The notes under the pieces: generated by a model | What the model was told of the DNA's origin: nothing | Databases searched by the model: none | The model's input: only the letters and a program-made list of their open reading frames with translations | Shown here: in pieces, positions 48,475-57,252 of the stretch | Numbering within the stretch: position 1 is the stretch's first letter | Layout: each line of letters opens with the position of its first letter | From: Luteibacter sp. OK325 | Lineage (GTDB): Bacteria > Pseudomonadota > Gammaproteobacteria > Xanthomonadales > Rhodanobacteraceae | Reading direction: 5' to 3' | NCBI RefSeq assembly: GCF_003050935.1 | Contig: NZ_QAOX01000001.1 | Coordinates: 124,001 to 188,000 of the forward strand | DNA: 64,000 nt | Made by a program: the position numbers and the translations under genes

Positions 48475-49659
48475 TCAATAAAGTACCCGGGCGAGCAATT
48501 GCAGCTGGTTACCGCGTTCATGCGGTGCAAGTCCCACGTCCTCGCGATCCTCGCGCGTCGCATCGACGTGCAGCCATTCGGCGGTGAGACGCAACCAGCC
48601 GCTGGGCCGCCAGTTCAACGCCGCCGTAACGGCATGCCCGCGCTCGCCGGAAGGCCACGTGCGAAAGCGTTCGACGCGAAGGGTCGGACGCCATGCGCCA
48701 CGGTTCCAGCCTGCCAGCAGGAAGCCTGACTGGAAATGGGTAAGGAGAGTCCTCTGGCGAGGGTGGACTTCGGTATCGCCGTCCATGCCCTGCGCGATCC
48801 ATGTGATCGGTCCGGTCGGGAAGCTCGCGCCTGCCGACCAGAACCGCGTGCGCCAGGCGAAAAGCCTGTCGCCATCCGAATAGAGCCGGTGCGCCTGCGG
48901 ATCCGCGCGGTTGTCGTACCGGAGCACGCGGAGGTCGAGACCGGAAGCGCCCTTCCAACTGGCGTCGGCGTACCAGCCGGTGCGGCCACCGATGCTCTGG
49001 AAGGGAGCGTACTGATCGCGACCGCCATCGTCGGAGGGCTCACGCAGGCGACCGCCCACGCCGTAGACCAGATCGCTGAGCGACCATCCGCGCATGGCCA
49101 GGATATTGCCAGCCGGATCGTTGTGCCGGAACAGGCCGCCACCGAAACCAAGCGTACCGGCGTCGCCACGCCATTCCTCGCGGGCTTCGGCACCCAGGCC
49201 ACGCAGTTCCTCACCCACCCAGCTGTTGATCGCCGAGGGCGTGATCGTCCACGGGCTGGTCCAGCCGATGCCATCGTTCTCCAGTGAGATCGGGATGAAG
49301 TACAGGCCGCCCTTGATCGATGCCCGCCACGCCGACAAGGAGACCGGCCGGTAACGCAGGAAGGCTTCCGTCAGCTGGGGGCTGGCGTGATCGGTCTGCT
49401 GGAGCTGCATGTCGGCCAGCGCGAACAGGGCCGGCGTGAACTGCGCGGTCACCACGAGGGCGGCGGCGCCAAAGCGCGCTTGCGTGTCGCCGTCACCGTA
49501 ACGCGTGCGTCCCGGGCCGCCGTTGACGAAGCTGGGGTCGTTGGGTGCGTCAACCAGGCGCACATCCGCATAGGCATGCACTTTCACATCTTGCGCGCCA
49601 GCAAGGGGTATGACGAGACAAACGGTGATAGCGGCGAATGCGCGGCGGAATCGACTCAC
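48475..49659 (-). CDS. Porin-like outer-membrane beta-barrel protein
   Basis: 394 residues with a signal peptide (RAFAAITVCLVIPLAGAQ) and alternating-hydrophobicity strands with many Trp/Tyr/Arg/Gly residues, ending in an aromatic (LLARVLY), as outer-membrane barrels do. I do not recognise a specific substrate class. The start overlaps the stop of the EAL gene by 4 bp, and the diguanylate cyclase start follows its own stop by 1 bp, so it is embedded in a signalling operon. It could be a phosphate-selective-type or other small-solute porin, or a structural barrel. Confidence 0.65.
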   Translation of the reverse strand: MSRFRRAFAAITVCLVIPLAGAQDVKVHAYADVRLVDAPNDPSFVNGGPGRTRYGDGDTQARFGAAALVVTAQFTPALFALADMQLQQTDHASPQLTEAFLRYRPVSLSAWRASIKGGLYFIPISLENDGIGWTSPWTITPSAINSWVGEELRGLGAEAREEWRGDAGTLGFGGGLFRHNDPAGNILAMRGWSLSDLVYGVGGRLREPSDDGGRDQYAPFQSIGGRTGWYADASWKGASGLDLRVLRYDNRADPQAHRLYSDGDRLFAWRTRFWSAGASFPTGPITWIAQGMDGDTEVHPRQRTLLTHFQSGFLLAGWNRGAWRPTLRVERFRTWPSGERGHAVTAALNWRPSGWLRLTAEWLHVDATREDREDVGLAPHERGNQLQLLARVLY

Positions 49660-51998
49660 GCGGATCCCACGCCTTGCGCGCCGTGGCGCGCGACCAGGGC
49701 CGCGAACGTCATCGGCCGGTCGACGTGGAATCCCTGGGCATGATCGCAGCCGACGTCGCTGAGGAAGGCGATGGTCGCTTCGTCCTCCACGCCCTCGGCA
49801 GTCACCCGATAACCCAGGCGATGGCCGAGTTCGACCAGCGATCGGACGATCACGCGGTCGGTTTCATCGGTGGCGAGGTGTTGGACGAACATCTTGTCGA
49901 TCTTCAGTTCCCGGACGGGCAGGCGGCGCAGGTAGGCGAACGAGGTCTGGCCGACCCCGAAATCGTCGATCGCCATGTCGATACCCATATCGGCCAGGCG
50001 ACGGAGGACTTGAAGCGCCGCCTCCGGTTCACCGATCACGGCGCTCTCGGTCACCTCGAGGGTGAGCAAGGTGGCTGGCAGGCGGTGGACCCGGAGCAGA
50101 TCGGCCACGCGGTCGGGCAATTCCGTATCGCCGATGTCGCGCGCGGACAGGTTGATCGAAATGCGCATGGGCTGACCGGCGCGGGCCAGCTCGGCGGCCT
50201 GGGCAATGCCGCGGGCCAGGACCCAGCGGGTCAGCCGGCCGATGTTGCCGGTCTCCTCGGCCACGGTGACGAACTGCTCGGGCGACACCGTGCCGCGCCC
50301 CGGACGGGGCCAGCGCACCAGCGCTTCGGCGGCGTCGACGCGGCCGTCGGCAAGGTGACGCTTCGGCTGGTAGTACAACTCAAGAGCATCGCCGTCGATG
50401 GCCGCGCGCAACTCGCTCATCAGGGAAAGGCGTTCGGGCCGGTGCGGATCGGCCTGCGGGTCATAAACATCCACGCCTCGAGCCGAGCCCACCGCGGCGA
50501 ACTCGGCCACCTCGGCGCGCCGCAGCAGGGCGGCCGCGCGCTCGCCATGGCTGGGTGCCAGGGCAATGCCCACCGCCGGGCCCATGTCCACATTTACCTC
50601 GGCCTCCTGGTAGGGCTGGGCAAGCGCATCCATCACCCGGAATGCCACCGAAATCGCCTCGGCACGGTCGGCCCCACGCAGCCAGACAGCGAACTGCGTA
50701 TCCGTGGCCCGCGCCACGTAATGCGTGCCGGCGGCCTGCCCCACGCGAGCGCCGGCATCGCGCATCAGGCGGTCGGCCAGCGCATGACCGATGGTCTTGA
50801 TAATGTCCGGAAGGCGCGTGACGCCAACGATCAGCAAGGCGCCCTGCTGGCCCGGCGCGGTCGCGAGGTCCTGGTCGATCGCTTCCTCGGCGGCCGCGCG
50901 GTTGGGCAAGCCGGTCACGCCGTCGTGCATGGCCTGATGGCGAATGCGCAGTTCGCGTTCGCGCACCGCGTCACCCATCGTGCGGAACGCGGTGGCCAGC
51001 TCGCCGATCTCGTCGCGACGGCGCACAGCGGGCGCGTCGTGGTAGTCGCCGCCAGCGATACGCCGCGCCGCCGCGGCAAGCGCCTCCACCGGCCGCGAAA
51101 CACCCCGCGCCACCAGCCAGGCGACGAGCAGTCCTGCGCCGAGGCCCATGGCGAGCAATGCCAGCCATGCGTGCCATACCGCCTTGTAAGGCCGCAACGC
51201 ATCGTCGAGCGAGTAACCCAGTACGGCGTACACGGCCCCGCTGCCCTTGGGCTGGCGGAGCAACTGCGCAAGCACAAGATAGTCACGCCCGCCGATAGTC
51301 ACCGCGGTGGGCTGGGAGGGCAACGAACGGTCGCTGGAAGAGAAACTCGCGGTGAGCTCGGAATGACTGCTGCCACGTGCGATCACCGAGTAGTGGCCCG
51401 AACCGCTCGGCGTGGCCAGTTCGACATCGCGCGGCAGGGCCGACAGCTGTTGCATGTGCGCGATCATCGCGTCGTCGACCGGAATGCTCGCGGCCACCAG
51501 ACCCACCGGCTGGGGTGCATAAACCGGCACGACGACGATCCAGAAGGCTTTGCCGTCGACCACGGTGACGGCCGCCGTGCGTTCATTGAACGCCCGGCCC
51601 AGCAGATCCGGAAACGCGAATGGTTGGCTGTCGTCGGAAGCGTCGACCGTGTCGGCCTGGATCCTGCCCTCGAGGTCCACCAGTTGCATGCGCGACGCAC
51701 CGACGCGACGGCCATGGTTACGCAGGACGGAAAGAATGGTTTCCTTATCCCGCGCGCCGATGGCCGAGCGCAGCCCGTAATCCAGCGACATGATCTGCAC
51801 GCCGTTGGCGACGCTGGCCGAAAGATCGTTCATCTGCGCCACGAAGGCACCGGCATTCGCGCTCAGCTGGTGGCCGCCTTCCTTGACCAGCTGGCGACGC
51901 GCGACATCGTAGGCCAGCACGGCGGTAAGCCCCTGGACCAGGATCAGCGTGGCGACGAAGAACAGCGCCAGCCGGGTGCGGAAACCGAGGACCCGCAT
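49656..51998 (-). CDS. Membrane sensor with degenerate GGDEF and intact EAL (c-di-GMP phosphodiesterase)
   Basis: 780 residues. N-terminal membrane segment (ALFFVATLILVQGLTAVLAY), a periplasmic sensor of about 230 residues resembling dCACHE domains, a second membrane segment (WLALLAMGLGAGLLVAWLVA), a HAMP domain (RPVEALAAAARRIAGGDY), then GGDEF-like and EAL domains. The GGDEF motif is replaced by TDTQF at residues 432-436, so cyclase activity is unlikely. The EAL domain has EALVRW at 558, IDDFGVGQTSFAYL and GYRVTAEGVEDE, as in active phosphodiesterases. It starts 7 bp after the cupredoxin stop. Confidence 0.9.
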   Translation of the reverse strand: MRVLGFRTRLALFFVATLILVQGLTAVLAYDVARRQLVKEGGHQLSANAGAFVAQMNDLSASVANGVQIMSLDYGLRSAIGARDKETILSVLRNHGRRVGASRMQLVDLEGRIQADTVDASDDSQPFAFPDLLGRAFNERTAAVTVVDGKAFWIVVVPVYAPQPVGLVAASIPVDDAMIAHMQQLSALPRDVELATPSGSGHYSVIARGSSHSELTASFSSSDRSLPSQPTAVTIGGRDYLVLAQLLRQPKGSGAVYAVLGYSLDDALRPYKAVWHAWLALLAMGLGAGLLVAWLVARGVSRPVEALAAAARRIAGGDYHDAPAVRRRDEIGELATAFRTMGDAVRERELRIRHQAMHDGVTGLPNRAAAEEAIDQDLATAPGQQGALLIVGVTRLPDIIKTIGHALADRLMRDAGARVGQAAGTHYVARATDTQFAVWLRGADRAEAISVAFRVMDALAQPYQEAEVNVDMGPAVGIALAPSHGERAAALLRRAEVAEFAAVGSARGVDVYDPQADPHRPERLSLMSELRAAIDGDALELYYQPKRHLADGRVDAAEALVRWPRPGRGTVSPEQFVTVAEETGNIGRLTRWVLARGIAQAAELARAGQPMRISINLSARDIGDTELPDRVADLLRVHRLPATLLTLEVTESAVIGEPEAALQVLRRLADMGIDMAIDDFGVGQTSFAYLRRLPVRELKIDKMFVQHLATDETDRVIVRSLVELGHRLGYRVTAEGVEDEATIAFLSDVGCDHAQGFHVDRPMTFAALVARHGAQGVGSA

Positions 51999-52005
51999 GG
52001 CCCGC

Positions 52006-52650
52006 TCAGTAGCCGATGTGCTCGCGATCCATCGCGCCGCGCGGATCGGGCAGCAGGGCGAGGTTGAAACGGACGGTGGCCGGCGCCGCCTCGCTCACGG
52101 TGACACCCTGGATCGGCAGGGTCACCCCGGGGCGGAGTTGCGGGTGCCAGGCGTGGGCGCGGTACTGCCCCGCATTGACGCCATCGATGCTTGCCCTGCC
52201 CTGTGCGTCGGTCGTCGCCATCTCGGGATCCTTCGTCACGTAGAGATAGGTGAGCATCTGGTCGTGGATGTTGCAGCCGACCGCGGCGTTGCCGGGATTG
52301 TTCATCAACAGGGCGGGCGAACTTTCGCCGGGGCCGAGCATGTACTCGAACTTCACCATGTCCGAAAACGAGTAGACGTGGTGCCGCGTGTTGTCGCTGT
52401 TACGGAAGATCACGCTGTCGCCGGGGTGCAATGCGGTGACGTAGGGTAGGAAGGTTTCGTCCTTCTGGTCGACGAATCGGGTGGCCGGCGCGATCCCTCG
52501 TGACGTGGTGCCAGGCATCGGCGCAAGGCTCACGATCGCATCCGCCACGGGGCGCCCGTTCGTATCCACGACTTCGATAACCACCCTTCCGGCATGGGCC
52601 GGCGCGGCGCCCAGGATCAATACGGTCGCAACGGCGAGCAGGCAGCGCAT
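52006..52650 (-). CDS. Periplasmic cupredoxin-domain protein (methylamine-utilisation-like)
   Basis: 214 residues with a signal peptide (LLAVATVLILGAAPAHA). The middle is a cupredoxin fold: HPGDSVIFRNSDNTRHHVYS carries the first His ligand (H90 or H91), and VGCNIHDQM carries C126, H129 and M132. This is the His-Cys-His-Met set of a type 1 copper site. After it comes a carboxypeptidase-regulatory-like segment (TDAQGRASIDGVNAGQYRAH). It could carry electrons or sense copper/redox state. It is the first gene of a tight operon with the EAL sensor, porin-like protein and diguanylate cyclase. Confidence 0.85.
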   Translation of the reverse strand: MRCLLAVATVLILGAAPAHAGRVVIEVVDTNGRPVADAIVSLAPMPGTTSRGIAPATRFVDQKDETFLPYVTALHPGDSVIFRNSDNTRHHVYSFSDMVKFEYMLGPGESSPALLMNNPGNAAVGCNIHDQMLTYLYVTKDPEMATTDAQGRASIDGVNAGQYRAHAWHPQLRPGVTLPIQGVTVSEAAPATVRFNLALLPDPRGAMDREHIGY

Positions 52651-52694
52651 AGGAATCCCCTGTGTCCCGCGGCTAGCCTAGCTCAGTTGGCGGT

Positions 52695-52895
52695 TCAGCC
52701 GCGAACGGGGCGCAGCATGCGGCAGATGGCGACCATGGGACGATGCGGACCGCAGGGGTCCGTACTCCAGAAGTCGCCGCGATGCGAAGCGGCGACAGCG
52801 TCGAACGGCGGTTGCCCTGGACCTTGTGCGCGGCCGCAGGCCAGGGCGAGCAGGAGCCCGGCCAGCATCGCTATGGACTTCGTGGTGACGTGCAT
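52695..52895 (-). CDS. Small putative lipoprotein
   Basis: 66 residues from ATG 52895, preceded by GGGGGGAAGG. The N terminus is a lipoprotein signal (MHVTTKSIAMLAGLLLALAC) with lipobox LAC at Cys20, leaving a mature part of 47 residues with two more cysteines (FWSTDPCGPH and AICRML). No family recognised. It begins 29 bp after the ABC exporter stop and is followed after 44 bp by the cupredoxin gene, so it might belong to either transcription unit. It is too short for firm conclusions, but ribosome-binding site and lipobox support it. Confidence 0.6.
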   Translation of the reverse strand: MHVTTKSIAMLAGLLLALACGRAQGPGQPPFDAVAASHRGDFWSTDPCGPHRPMVAICRMLRPVRG

Positions 52896-52924
52896 GGCCT
52901 TCCCCCCGGTTGACGAGGCCGACG

Positions 52925-54616
52925 TTAGGCTCCCGCGCGTGAAGGAACAATAGACCGAATGGAGGGGCCGACGGTCACGCAGTGCTCGGCCAGCGCGCAA
53001 ACGCCTTCGCGATGGGAGACGACGATCAGCAGGCTTCGCGGCAACCGGCGCTTCATGGCCGAGAGGACGGCCAGTTCCGAGGCTGCGTCCAGCGCGCCGG
53101 TCGCTTCGTCGAGCACGGCCACCGCAGGCTCGCGCAGGATCACCTGGGCCAGCAGTAACCGTTGCAGCTCACCGCCGGACAGCCGGCTGGATGCATCGTG
53201 CAGCGCGGTGTCCAGGGGCTTATCGAGGCCGACATCGCGCAGGACCTGACGCAATTGTCCGTCTGCCGCCGACGGCGCCGCCCAGCGCAGGCAGTCCCTG
53301 ACCGTGGCCTGCCACGGCCGCACGCTCTGGCTGACGTAGGCGCCATGACGGACATAGGCGCGATAGGTGTCGTAGTCGATGGCATGCCCGCCGACACGCG
53401 CATCGAAGACCGCCGGTCGCGCCATGCCGGCGAGAACGTCGACGAGGCTGCTTTTACCGATCCCGGAATCACCCTGGATGAGCACGAGCTCTCCGCGGCG
53501 CATGACCAGGTCACCGAGTTCGATGCCGGGCACCGGCGGGGTGACATGAATGCGCCGGAGATGGATGCCGGCCTCCGGGAGCGTCGGCCGTGCCGTCGCC
53601 GCAGGTGGCTCTTCAGATGTCGGCAGGTGCATATAGCGCTGCCACAGTTCCAGGGCCGGCGCAGCCGAGCGTATCTGCTGGATGCTCTGCCGCGTCGAGA
53701 CCAGGTAGGGCAACAGCCGGCCGAGCAGGAGGCACACGGCGATCAACGCGCCCTGGTCGATGCCATGCCAGCGCTGCGCAAGCACGAACAGCGTGGCAAT
53801 GCCGCCGACCGCCAGCAGTTCCAGGATCAGCCGGCCCGACGCGATCAGCTCCAGTTGACGCGCGTAGCCGCGCGAAAGGTCCCTGGACACCTCGCCGTAA
53901 CTGTCACGTTCGACATCCTCGCGGCCGAACGAACGGACATGGCGAAGCCGGCGGGGAAAATCCTCGCTGTGCCAGAACAGCCGTGTCATGTTCGCCACGT
54001 AGCGGCGGCCCACCTCGATCTGTTCGCGACCGTAGAAGCGCGACGCAAGCAACGCAAGGACAGCCAGCGGCGGCGCGACGAGAAGCAGTGGCGGCGATAC
54101 CCAGAAGGCCAGCGAGAGGCTGACTGTCGCGGTGACCCCGGCGATCAGTAACTGCTGCAGCGCGCTGAAGCCCTGCACGACGATCTCGACGTTATAGGTA
54201 AGCACATTGGCGATCTCCGCCGAGCTGGCGGCGGCGAGCGGCCCGATCTCGGCGGCGATCAGGCGTGCGTGCACCTGGCGACGCAGGCGCATGCCGTAGC
54301 GGCCGACAAGACGTGCACCGAGGCACGACGCCTGCCAGCGCAACAACGCGAAGGCGAGCGTCACGCCAGTGAATGCGGCGGTCCGCCAGCCCATGCTCAT
54401 GGAGGCATGGAACCAGCGGCCCTCGAACGGCAACCGCGCATCCGGCTGCACCAGCGGCACCAACAACATGGCGGCAAGGGCACCGGCGAGTGCCGAGCCC
54501 AGCGAGAGAGCGACGTAGATACCGACTTTCCAGCGGTCCGCCGGTGGCAAGGTCGCGACGAGCGATCGCAGGACAGTGTGCAAACCCGCGCCCGGTATCG
54601 CGTCCTTCATCGTCAT
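52925..54616 (-). CDS. ABC exporter (fused membrane and ATPase domains)
   Basis: 563 residues from ATG 54616, which overlaps the HprK-like stop by 4 bp. About five to six hydrophobic segments (residues 25-330) are followed by an ATPase domain. Walker A is GDSGIGKSS, signature LSGGELQRLL, Walker B VAVLDEATGALD and switch His in VSHREG. There is no N-terminal C39 peptidase, so it would not cleave a leader itself. The type and the partnership with an HprK-like kinase resemble exporters of lasso-peptide and related gene clusters. Cargo unknown. Confidence 0.85.
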   Translation of the reverse strand: MTMKDAIPGAGLHTVLRSLVATLPPADRWKVGIYVALSLGSALAGALAAMLLVPLVQPDARLPFEGRWFHASMSMGWRTAAFTGVTLAFALLRWQASCLGARLVGRYGMRLRRQVHARLIAAEIGPLAAASSAEIANVLTYNVEIVVQGFSALQQLLIAGVTATVSLSLAFWVSPPLLLVAPPLAVLALLASRFYGREQIEVGRRYVANMTRLFWHSEDFPRRLRHVRSFGREDVERDSYGEVSRDLSRGYARQLELIASGRLILELLAVGGIATLFVLAQRWHGIDQGALIAVCLLLGRLLPYLVSTRQSIQQIRSAAPALELWQRYMHLPTSEEPPAATARPTLPEAGIHLRRIHVTPPVPGIELGDLVMRRGELVLIQGDSGIGKSSLVDVLAGMARPAVFDARVGGHAIDYDTYRAYVRHGAYVSQSVRPWQATVRDCLRWAAPSAADGQLRQVLRDVGLDKPLDTALHDASSRLSGGELQRLLLAQVILREPAVAVLDEATGALDAASELAVLSAMKRRLPRSLLIVVSHREGVCALAEHCVTVGPSIRSIVPSRAGA

Positions 54617-55626
54617 GCGCTCGCGACGTGGCTCGACGTCAGCAACCGGCGCAAGGCATCGACCGAGGCGCTCGGGTGGCGGCCACGTCGGAGCAGGTGC
54701 ACATCCATGTCTGCCAGTTGATGGACGAAGCGGTGCCATCCGGCCTGACCCGACGCATAGGGCTGGTCGGCAAGCAGCCGGGCGGCAATCTCGTCGTGCT
54801 CCAGCGGCAGGAGCATGTCGGCGGCGTCATCGACCACCTCGGCGGAAACGAACACCGCGCCCATCAACGCCAGCGGGGACGTTGCGACGTGTCCGCCACC
54901 GTGACGAAGATCGGCTTCGTATTTCTCCACACCGCTGCGCCGCCGTATCGTTGGCGACTGCTCGATCCATTGGCGCATCGGACCGTCGTCGATGAAGCGC
55001 AAAGCGTCCTCGCGCACGTGCAGGAAATTGCCGACGCCACGCGCTTGCATGCTGCGCGGATCGACGAAGATCGCGTCCTCGGCGACGAAGTCCATCCCGC
55101 CGAGCAACCCATGCAGGGCAAGCGTGGACTTACCTGCGCCACTGGCGCCAAGGAGGAGAACGCCACGGCCATCCAGGCCCAGGCATGCGCCGTGCAAAGG
55201 AAGAAGGTCCATGCCGCGTGCGGCGAGCACGAACACGGCGAACTCGACCAGTTCGTAGCGCACGTGATAACGCCAGTCGAGCATGTCTTCGGACACCACT
55301 ACCAGCGCCCGTTGACGCGCGTGGTCGACGATCACGTAGTTGGAGGCGTCCATGATGCCGCAGAGCAGGCCCGCCCCCGATTGCGTAAGCAGCGGCGGCG
55401 GCTCGTCGAGCACCGCCGTGCGACGCGGCGGCGCCAGACGCAGCTCGACCTGGAAGCTCGGCTGCGGCGTGCCGGATACGTCGCGCGGCAGGCCGCCGTA
55501 GGCGGCCTCTACCGGCTCGAGCAGCGCCGGATGGGTGCTGTCGAAGCGGAACTGTGCACCGAGGATGGTCTTGACCATGGCGAAGGGATAGGGCGAGCGC
55601 TCGAAGAAGGGATCGATCTGGGCCAT
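54613..55626 (-). CDS. HprK-like P-loop kinase
   Basis: 337 residues from ATG 55626. The C-terminal half is an HPr kinase-like ATPase: Walker A GASGAGKST at residues 160-168, followed by GMDFVAEDAIFVD and a short catalytic region. The N-terminal about 140 residues (starting with AQIDPFFERSPYPFAMVKTI) match no domain I recognise and replace the usual HprK N domain. Similar stand-alone kinases are found in some lasso-peptide clusters, where they phosphorylate the precursor, and in exopolysaccharide loci next to PqqD-like and nucleotidyltransferase proteins. Here the kinase is coupled to the exporter; no PqqD-like gene is visible in the window. Confidence 0.75.
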   Translation of the reverse strand: MAQIDPFFERSPYPFAMVKTILGAQFRFDSTHPALLEPVEAAYGGLPRDVSGTPQPSFQVELRLAPPRRTAVLDEPPPLLTQSGAGLLCGIMDASNYVIVDHARQRALVVVSEDMLDWRYHVRYELVEFAVFVLAARGMDLLPLHGACLGLDGRGVLLLGASGAGKSTLALHGLLGGMDFVAEDAIFVDPRSMQARGVGNFLHVREDALRFIDDGPMRQWIEQSPTIRRRSGVEKYEADLRHGGGHVATSPLALMGAVFVSAEVVDDAADMLLPLEHDEIAARLLADQPYASGQAGWHRFVHQLADMDVHLLRRGRHPSASVDALRRLLTSSHVASA

Positions 55627-55673
55627 GCGGTATCCCGGCAGGTGAACCCGTGGGTGCGGAGCCCCGGCGGAAA

Positions 55674-55698
55674 GGTTGCGCAGACGCAGGTTGCAACC
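55674..55698. promoter_or_regulatory. Possible operator in the kinase/radical-SAM divergent region
   Basis: A perfect 10-bp palindrome GGTTGCAACC (55689-55698) and a half-site GGTTGC at 55674-55679, 15 bp apart start to start. It lies in the 127-bp gap (55627-55753) from which two of the cluster's transcription units diverge. No regulator gene is present in the window. Confidence 0.35.
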
Positions 55699-55753
55699 CT
55701 CGCCGTGCGCGGGGGCACTCACTGACCAACGCGATGATCGAGGCTCCCCCGAC

Positions 55754-57244
55754 ATGCTCAAGATTCAGGTCGGCCACTCCTACTTCCTTCGATACGATCC
55801 GAAGCAGTGGGAACGTGGCAAACCCTATCCCCCGCTCGCCACCATCCAGGTGGCCGCCCTGCTTCGCGAGATGGGCCATGAACTGGCGTTGTTCGACGCG
55901 ATGCTGGCCGACGGCGTGGAGGAGTACTCCGGCGCCTTGCATGCCGCGCGTCCTGACCTCGTCGTCATCTACGAGGACAATTTCAATTACCTGACCAAGA
56001 TGTGCCTCAGCCGCATGCGCGACGCGGCGTGCCAGATGATCGCGGAGGCCCGTGCCTACGGCGCGCGGGTCATCGTCGCCGGCTCCGATGCGTCGGACCA
56101 GCCCGAAGCGTTTCTCGCCGCAGGAGCCGATGCGGTATTGGTTGGCGAAGGCATCGCCGCGCTGGCAGCCCTGGTCGACCGGCTGCAACGCACGCCGGAT
56201 ATCGATCCCGCCGACTGGGCGGCCGGCCTCTCCGGCGTCGCCACCCTCGTCGACGGGAAGGCCGAGCTGGTTCGTCTCGGCGCCGTTCCGCCGGACCCGC
56301 GCGTGGTCGGGCGCCCTGCGTGGGACCTGGTCGACATCGAGCGCTATCGTTCGCTCTGGCAGGAACGCCACGGTTATTTCAGCCTTAACATGGCCGCGTC
56401 ACGCGGTTGCCCGTTCCGCTGCAACTGGTGCGCCAAGCCGATCTGGGGCAACCACTACAAGCAACGCAGCGCGGAAGACGTCGCCGCGGAGATGACCTAC
56501 CTCAAGCGTACCTTCCGGCCCGATCACATCTGGATGGCCGACGACATCTTCGGCTTCCACGTCGGCTGGGTGGCAGCGTTCGCCGAGCACCTGCGCGAGA
56601 GCGACGGGTCCGTGCCGTTCACCATCCAGACCCGCGCCGACCTCGGCAGCGAGCGCATGGTCGCCGCCCTGGCCGACGCCGGTTGTGCCGAAGCCTGGAT
56701 CGGCGCGGAAAGCGGTAGCCAGCGCGTGCTCGATCGAATGAACAAGGGCACCACGGTGGCCGAGCTCATCGCGGCGCGGCGCCGCTTCGGCGAGCACGGC
56801 GTGCGCGTGGGGTTCTTCATCCAGCTGGGTTACCTCGGCGAGCAGTTGACCGATCTGCTTGCCACCCGCGACCTGGTCGCGGAGGCGGCTCCTGACGATA
56901 TCGGTGTCAGTGTGTCGTATCCGCTACCGGGGACGAAGTTCTACGAGGAAGTAAAGGCGCAGCTGGGCAGGAAGACGCATTGGCGCGACAGCAACGACCT
57001 CGCGATGATGTTCCGCGGCGCCTACGACTCCGATTTTTACCGCAGCATGCGCGACCTGCTCCATCAGCAGGTCAACCTGCGCCAATCACGTGAAACGCTA
57101 TCGGCCGCACGCCGAAACGATGCCCACGCCGTGCTCGAAACGCGCTGGAACACGCTGTTCGCACACGAAGCCGAACATCGCACGGAACAACCCACGCCCT
57201 CGCCGTTCATGGCGATGCAGACCATCGCCCTGCCCTTACTGTAG
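55754..57244 (+). CDS. Cobalamin-binding-type radical SAM protein (A)
   Basis: 496 residues from ATG 55754. The N-terminal about 170 residues form a B12-binding-like alpha/beta domain (PPLATIQVAALLREMGHELA, DLVVIYEDNF, VIVAGSDASDQPE, ADAVLVGEG). The radical SAM cluster motif is CxxxCxxC as GCPFRCNWC (C219, C223, C226), with the glycine-rich and GAESGSQRVLDRMNKGTT SAM-binding segments after it. The architecture is the BchE/class B methylase type; methylation or another carbon-centred radical reaction is expected, substrate unknown. The longer frame back to 55676 overlaps the divergent regulatory region and is not used. It is 8 bp before the nucleotidyltransferase gene. Confidence 0.85.
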   Translation: MLKIQVGHSYFLRYDPKQWERGKPYPPLATIQVAALLREMGHELALFDAMLADGVEEYSGALHAARPDLVVIYEDNFNYLTKMCLSRMRDAACQMIAEARAYGARVIVAGSDASDQPEAFLAAGADAVLVGEGIAALAALVDRLQRTPDIDPADWAAGLSGVATLVDGKAELVRLGAVPPDPRVVGRPAWDLVDIERYRSLWQERHGYFSLNMAASRGCPFRCNWCAKPIWGNHYKQRSAEDVAAEMTYLKRTFRPDHIWMADDIFGFHVGWVAAFAEHLRESDGSVPFTIQTRADLGSERMVAALADAGCAEAWIGAESGSQRVLDRMNKGTTVAELIAARRRFGEHGVRVGFFIQLGYLGEQLTDLLATRDLVAEAAPDDIGVSVSYPLPGTKFYEEVKAQLGRKTHWRDSNDLAMMFRGAYDSDFYRSMRDLLHQQVNLRQSRETLSAARRNDAHAVLETRWNTLFAHEAEHRTEQPTPSPFMAMQTIALPLL

Positions 57245-57252
57245 ATACCGCC

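Noticed and set aside
49656-51998. Active bifunctional cyclase/phosphodiesterase
   Set aside because: The GGDEF signature is replaced by TDTQF at residues 432-436, so only the EAL activity is supported.
52668-52696. tRNA-like D-arm string (TAGCTCAGTTGGCGG) upstream of the cupredoxin gene
   Set aside because: No acceptor stem, anticodon arm or GTTCGA T-loop can be fitted around it, and it contains the lipoprotein stop codon region.
52695-52895. Short protein as the RiPP precursor of the adjacent cluster
   Set aside because: It has a lipoprotein signal peptide with lipobox rather than a leader/core layout, and no recognition or cleavage motif; kept as a putative lipoprotein.
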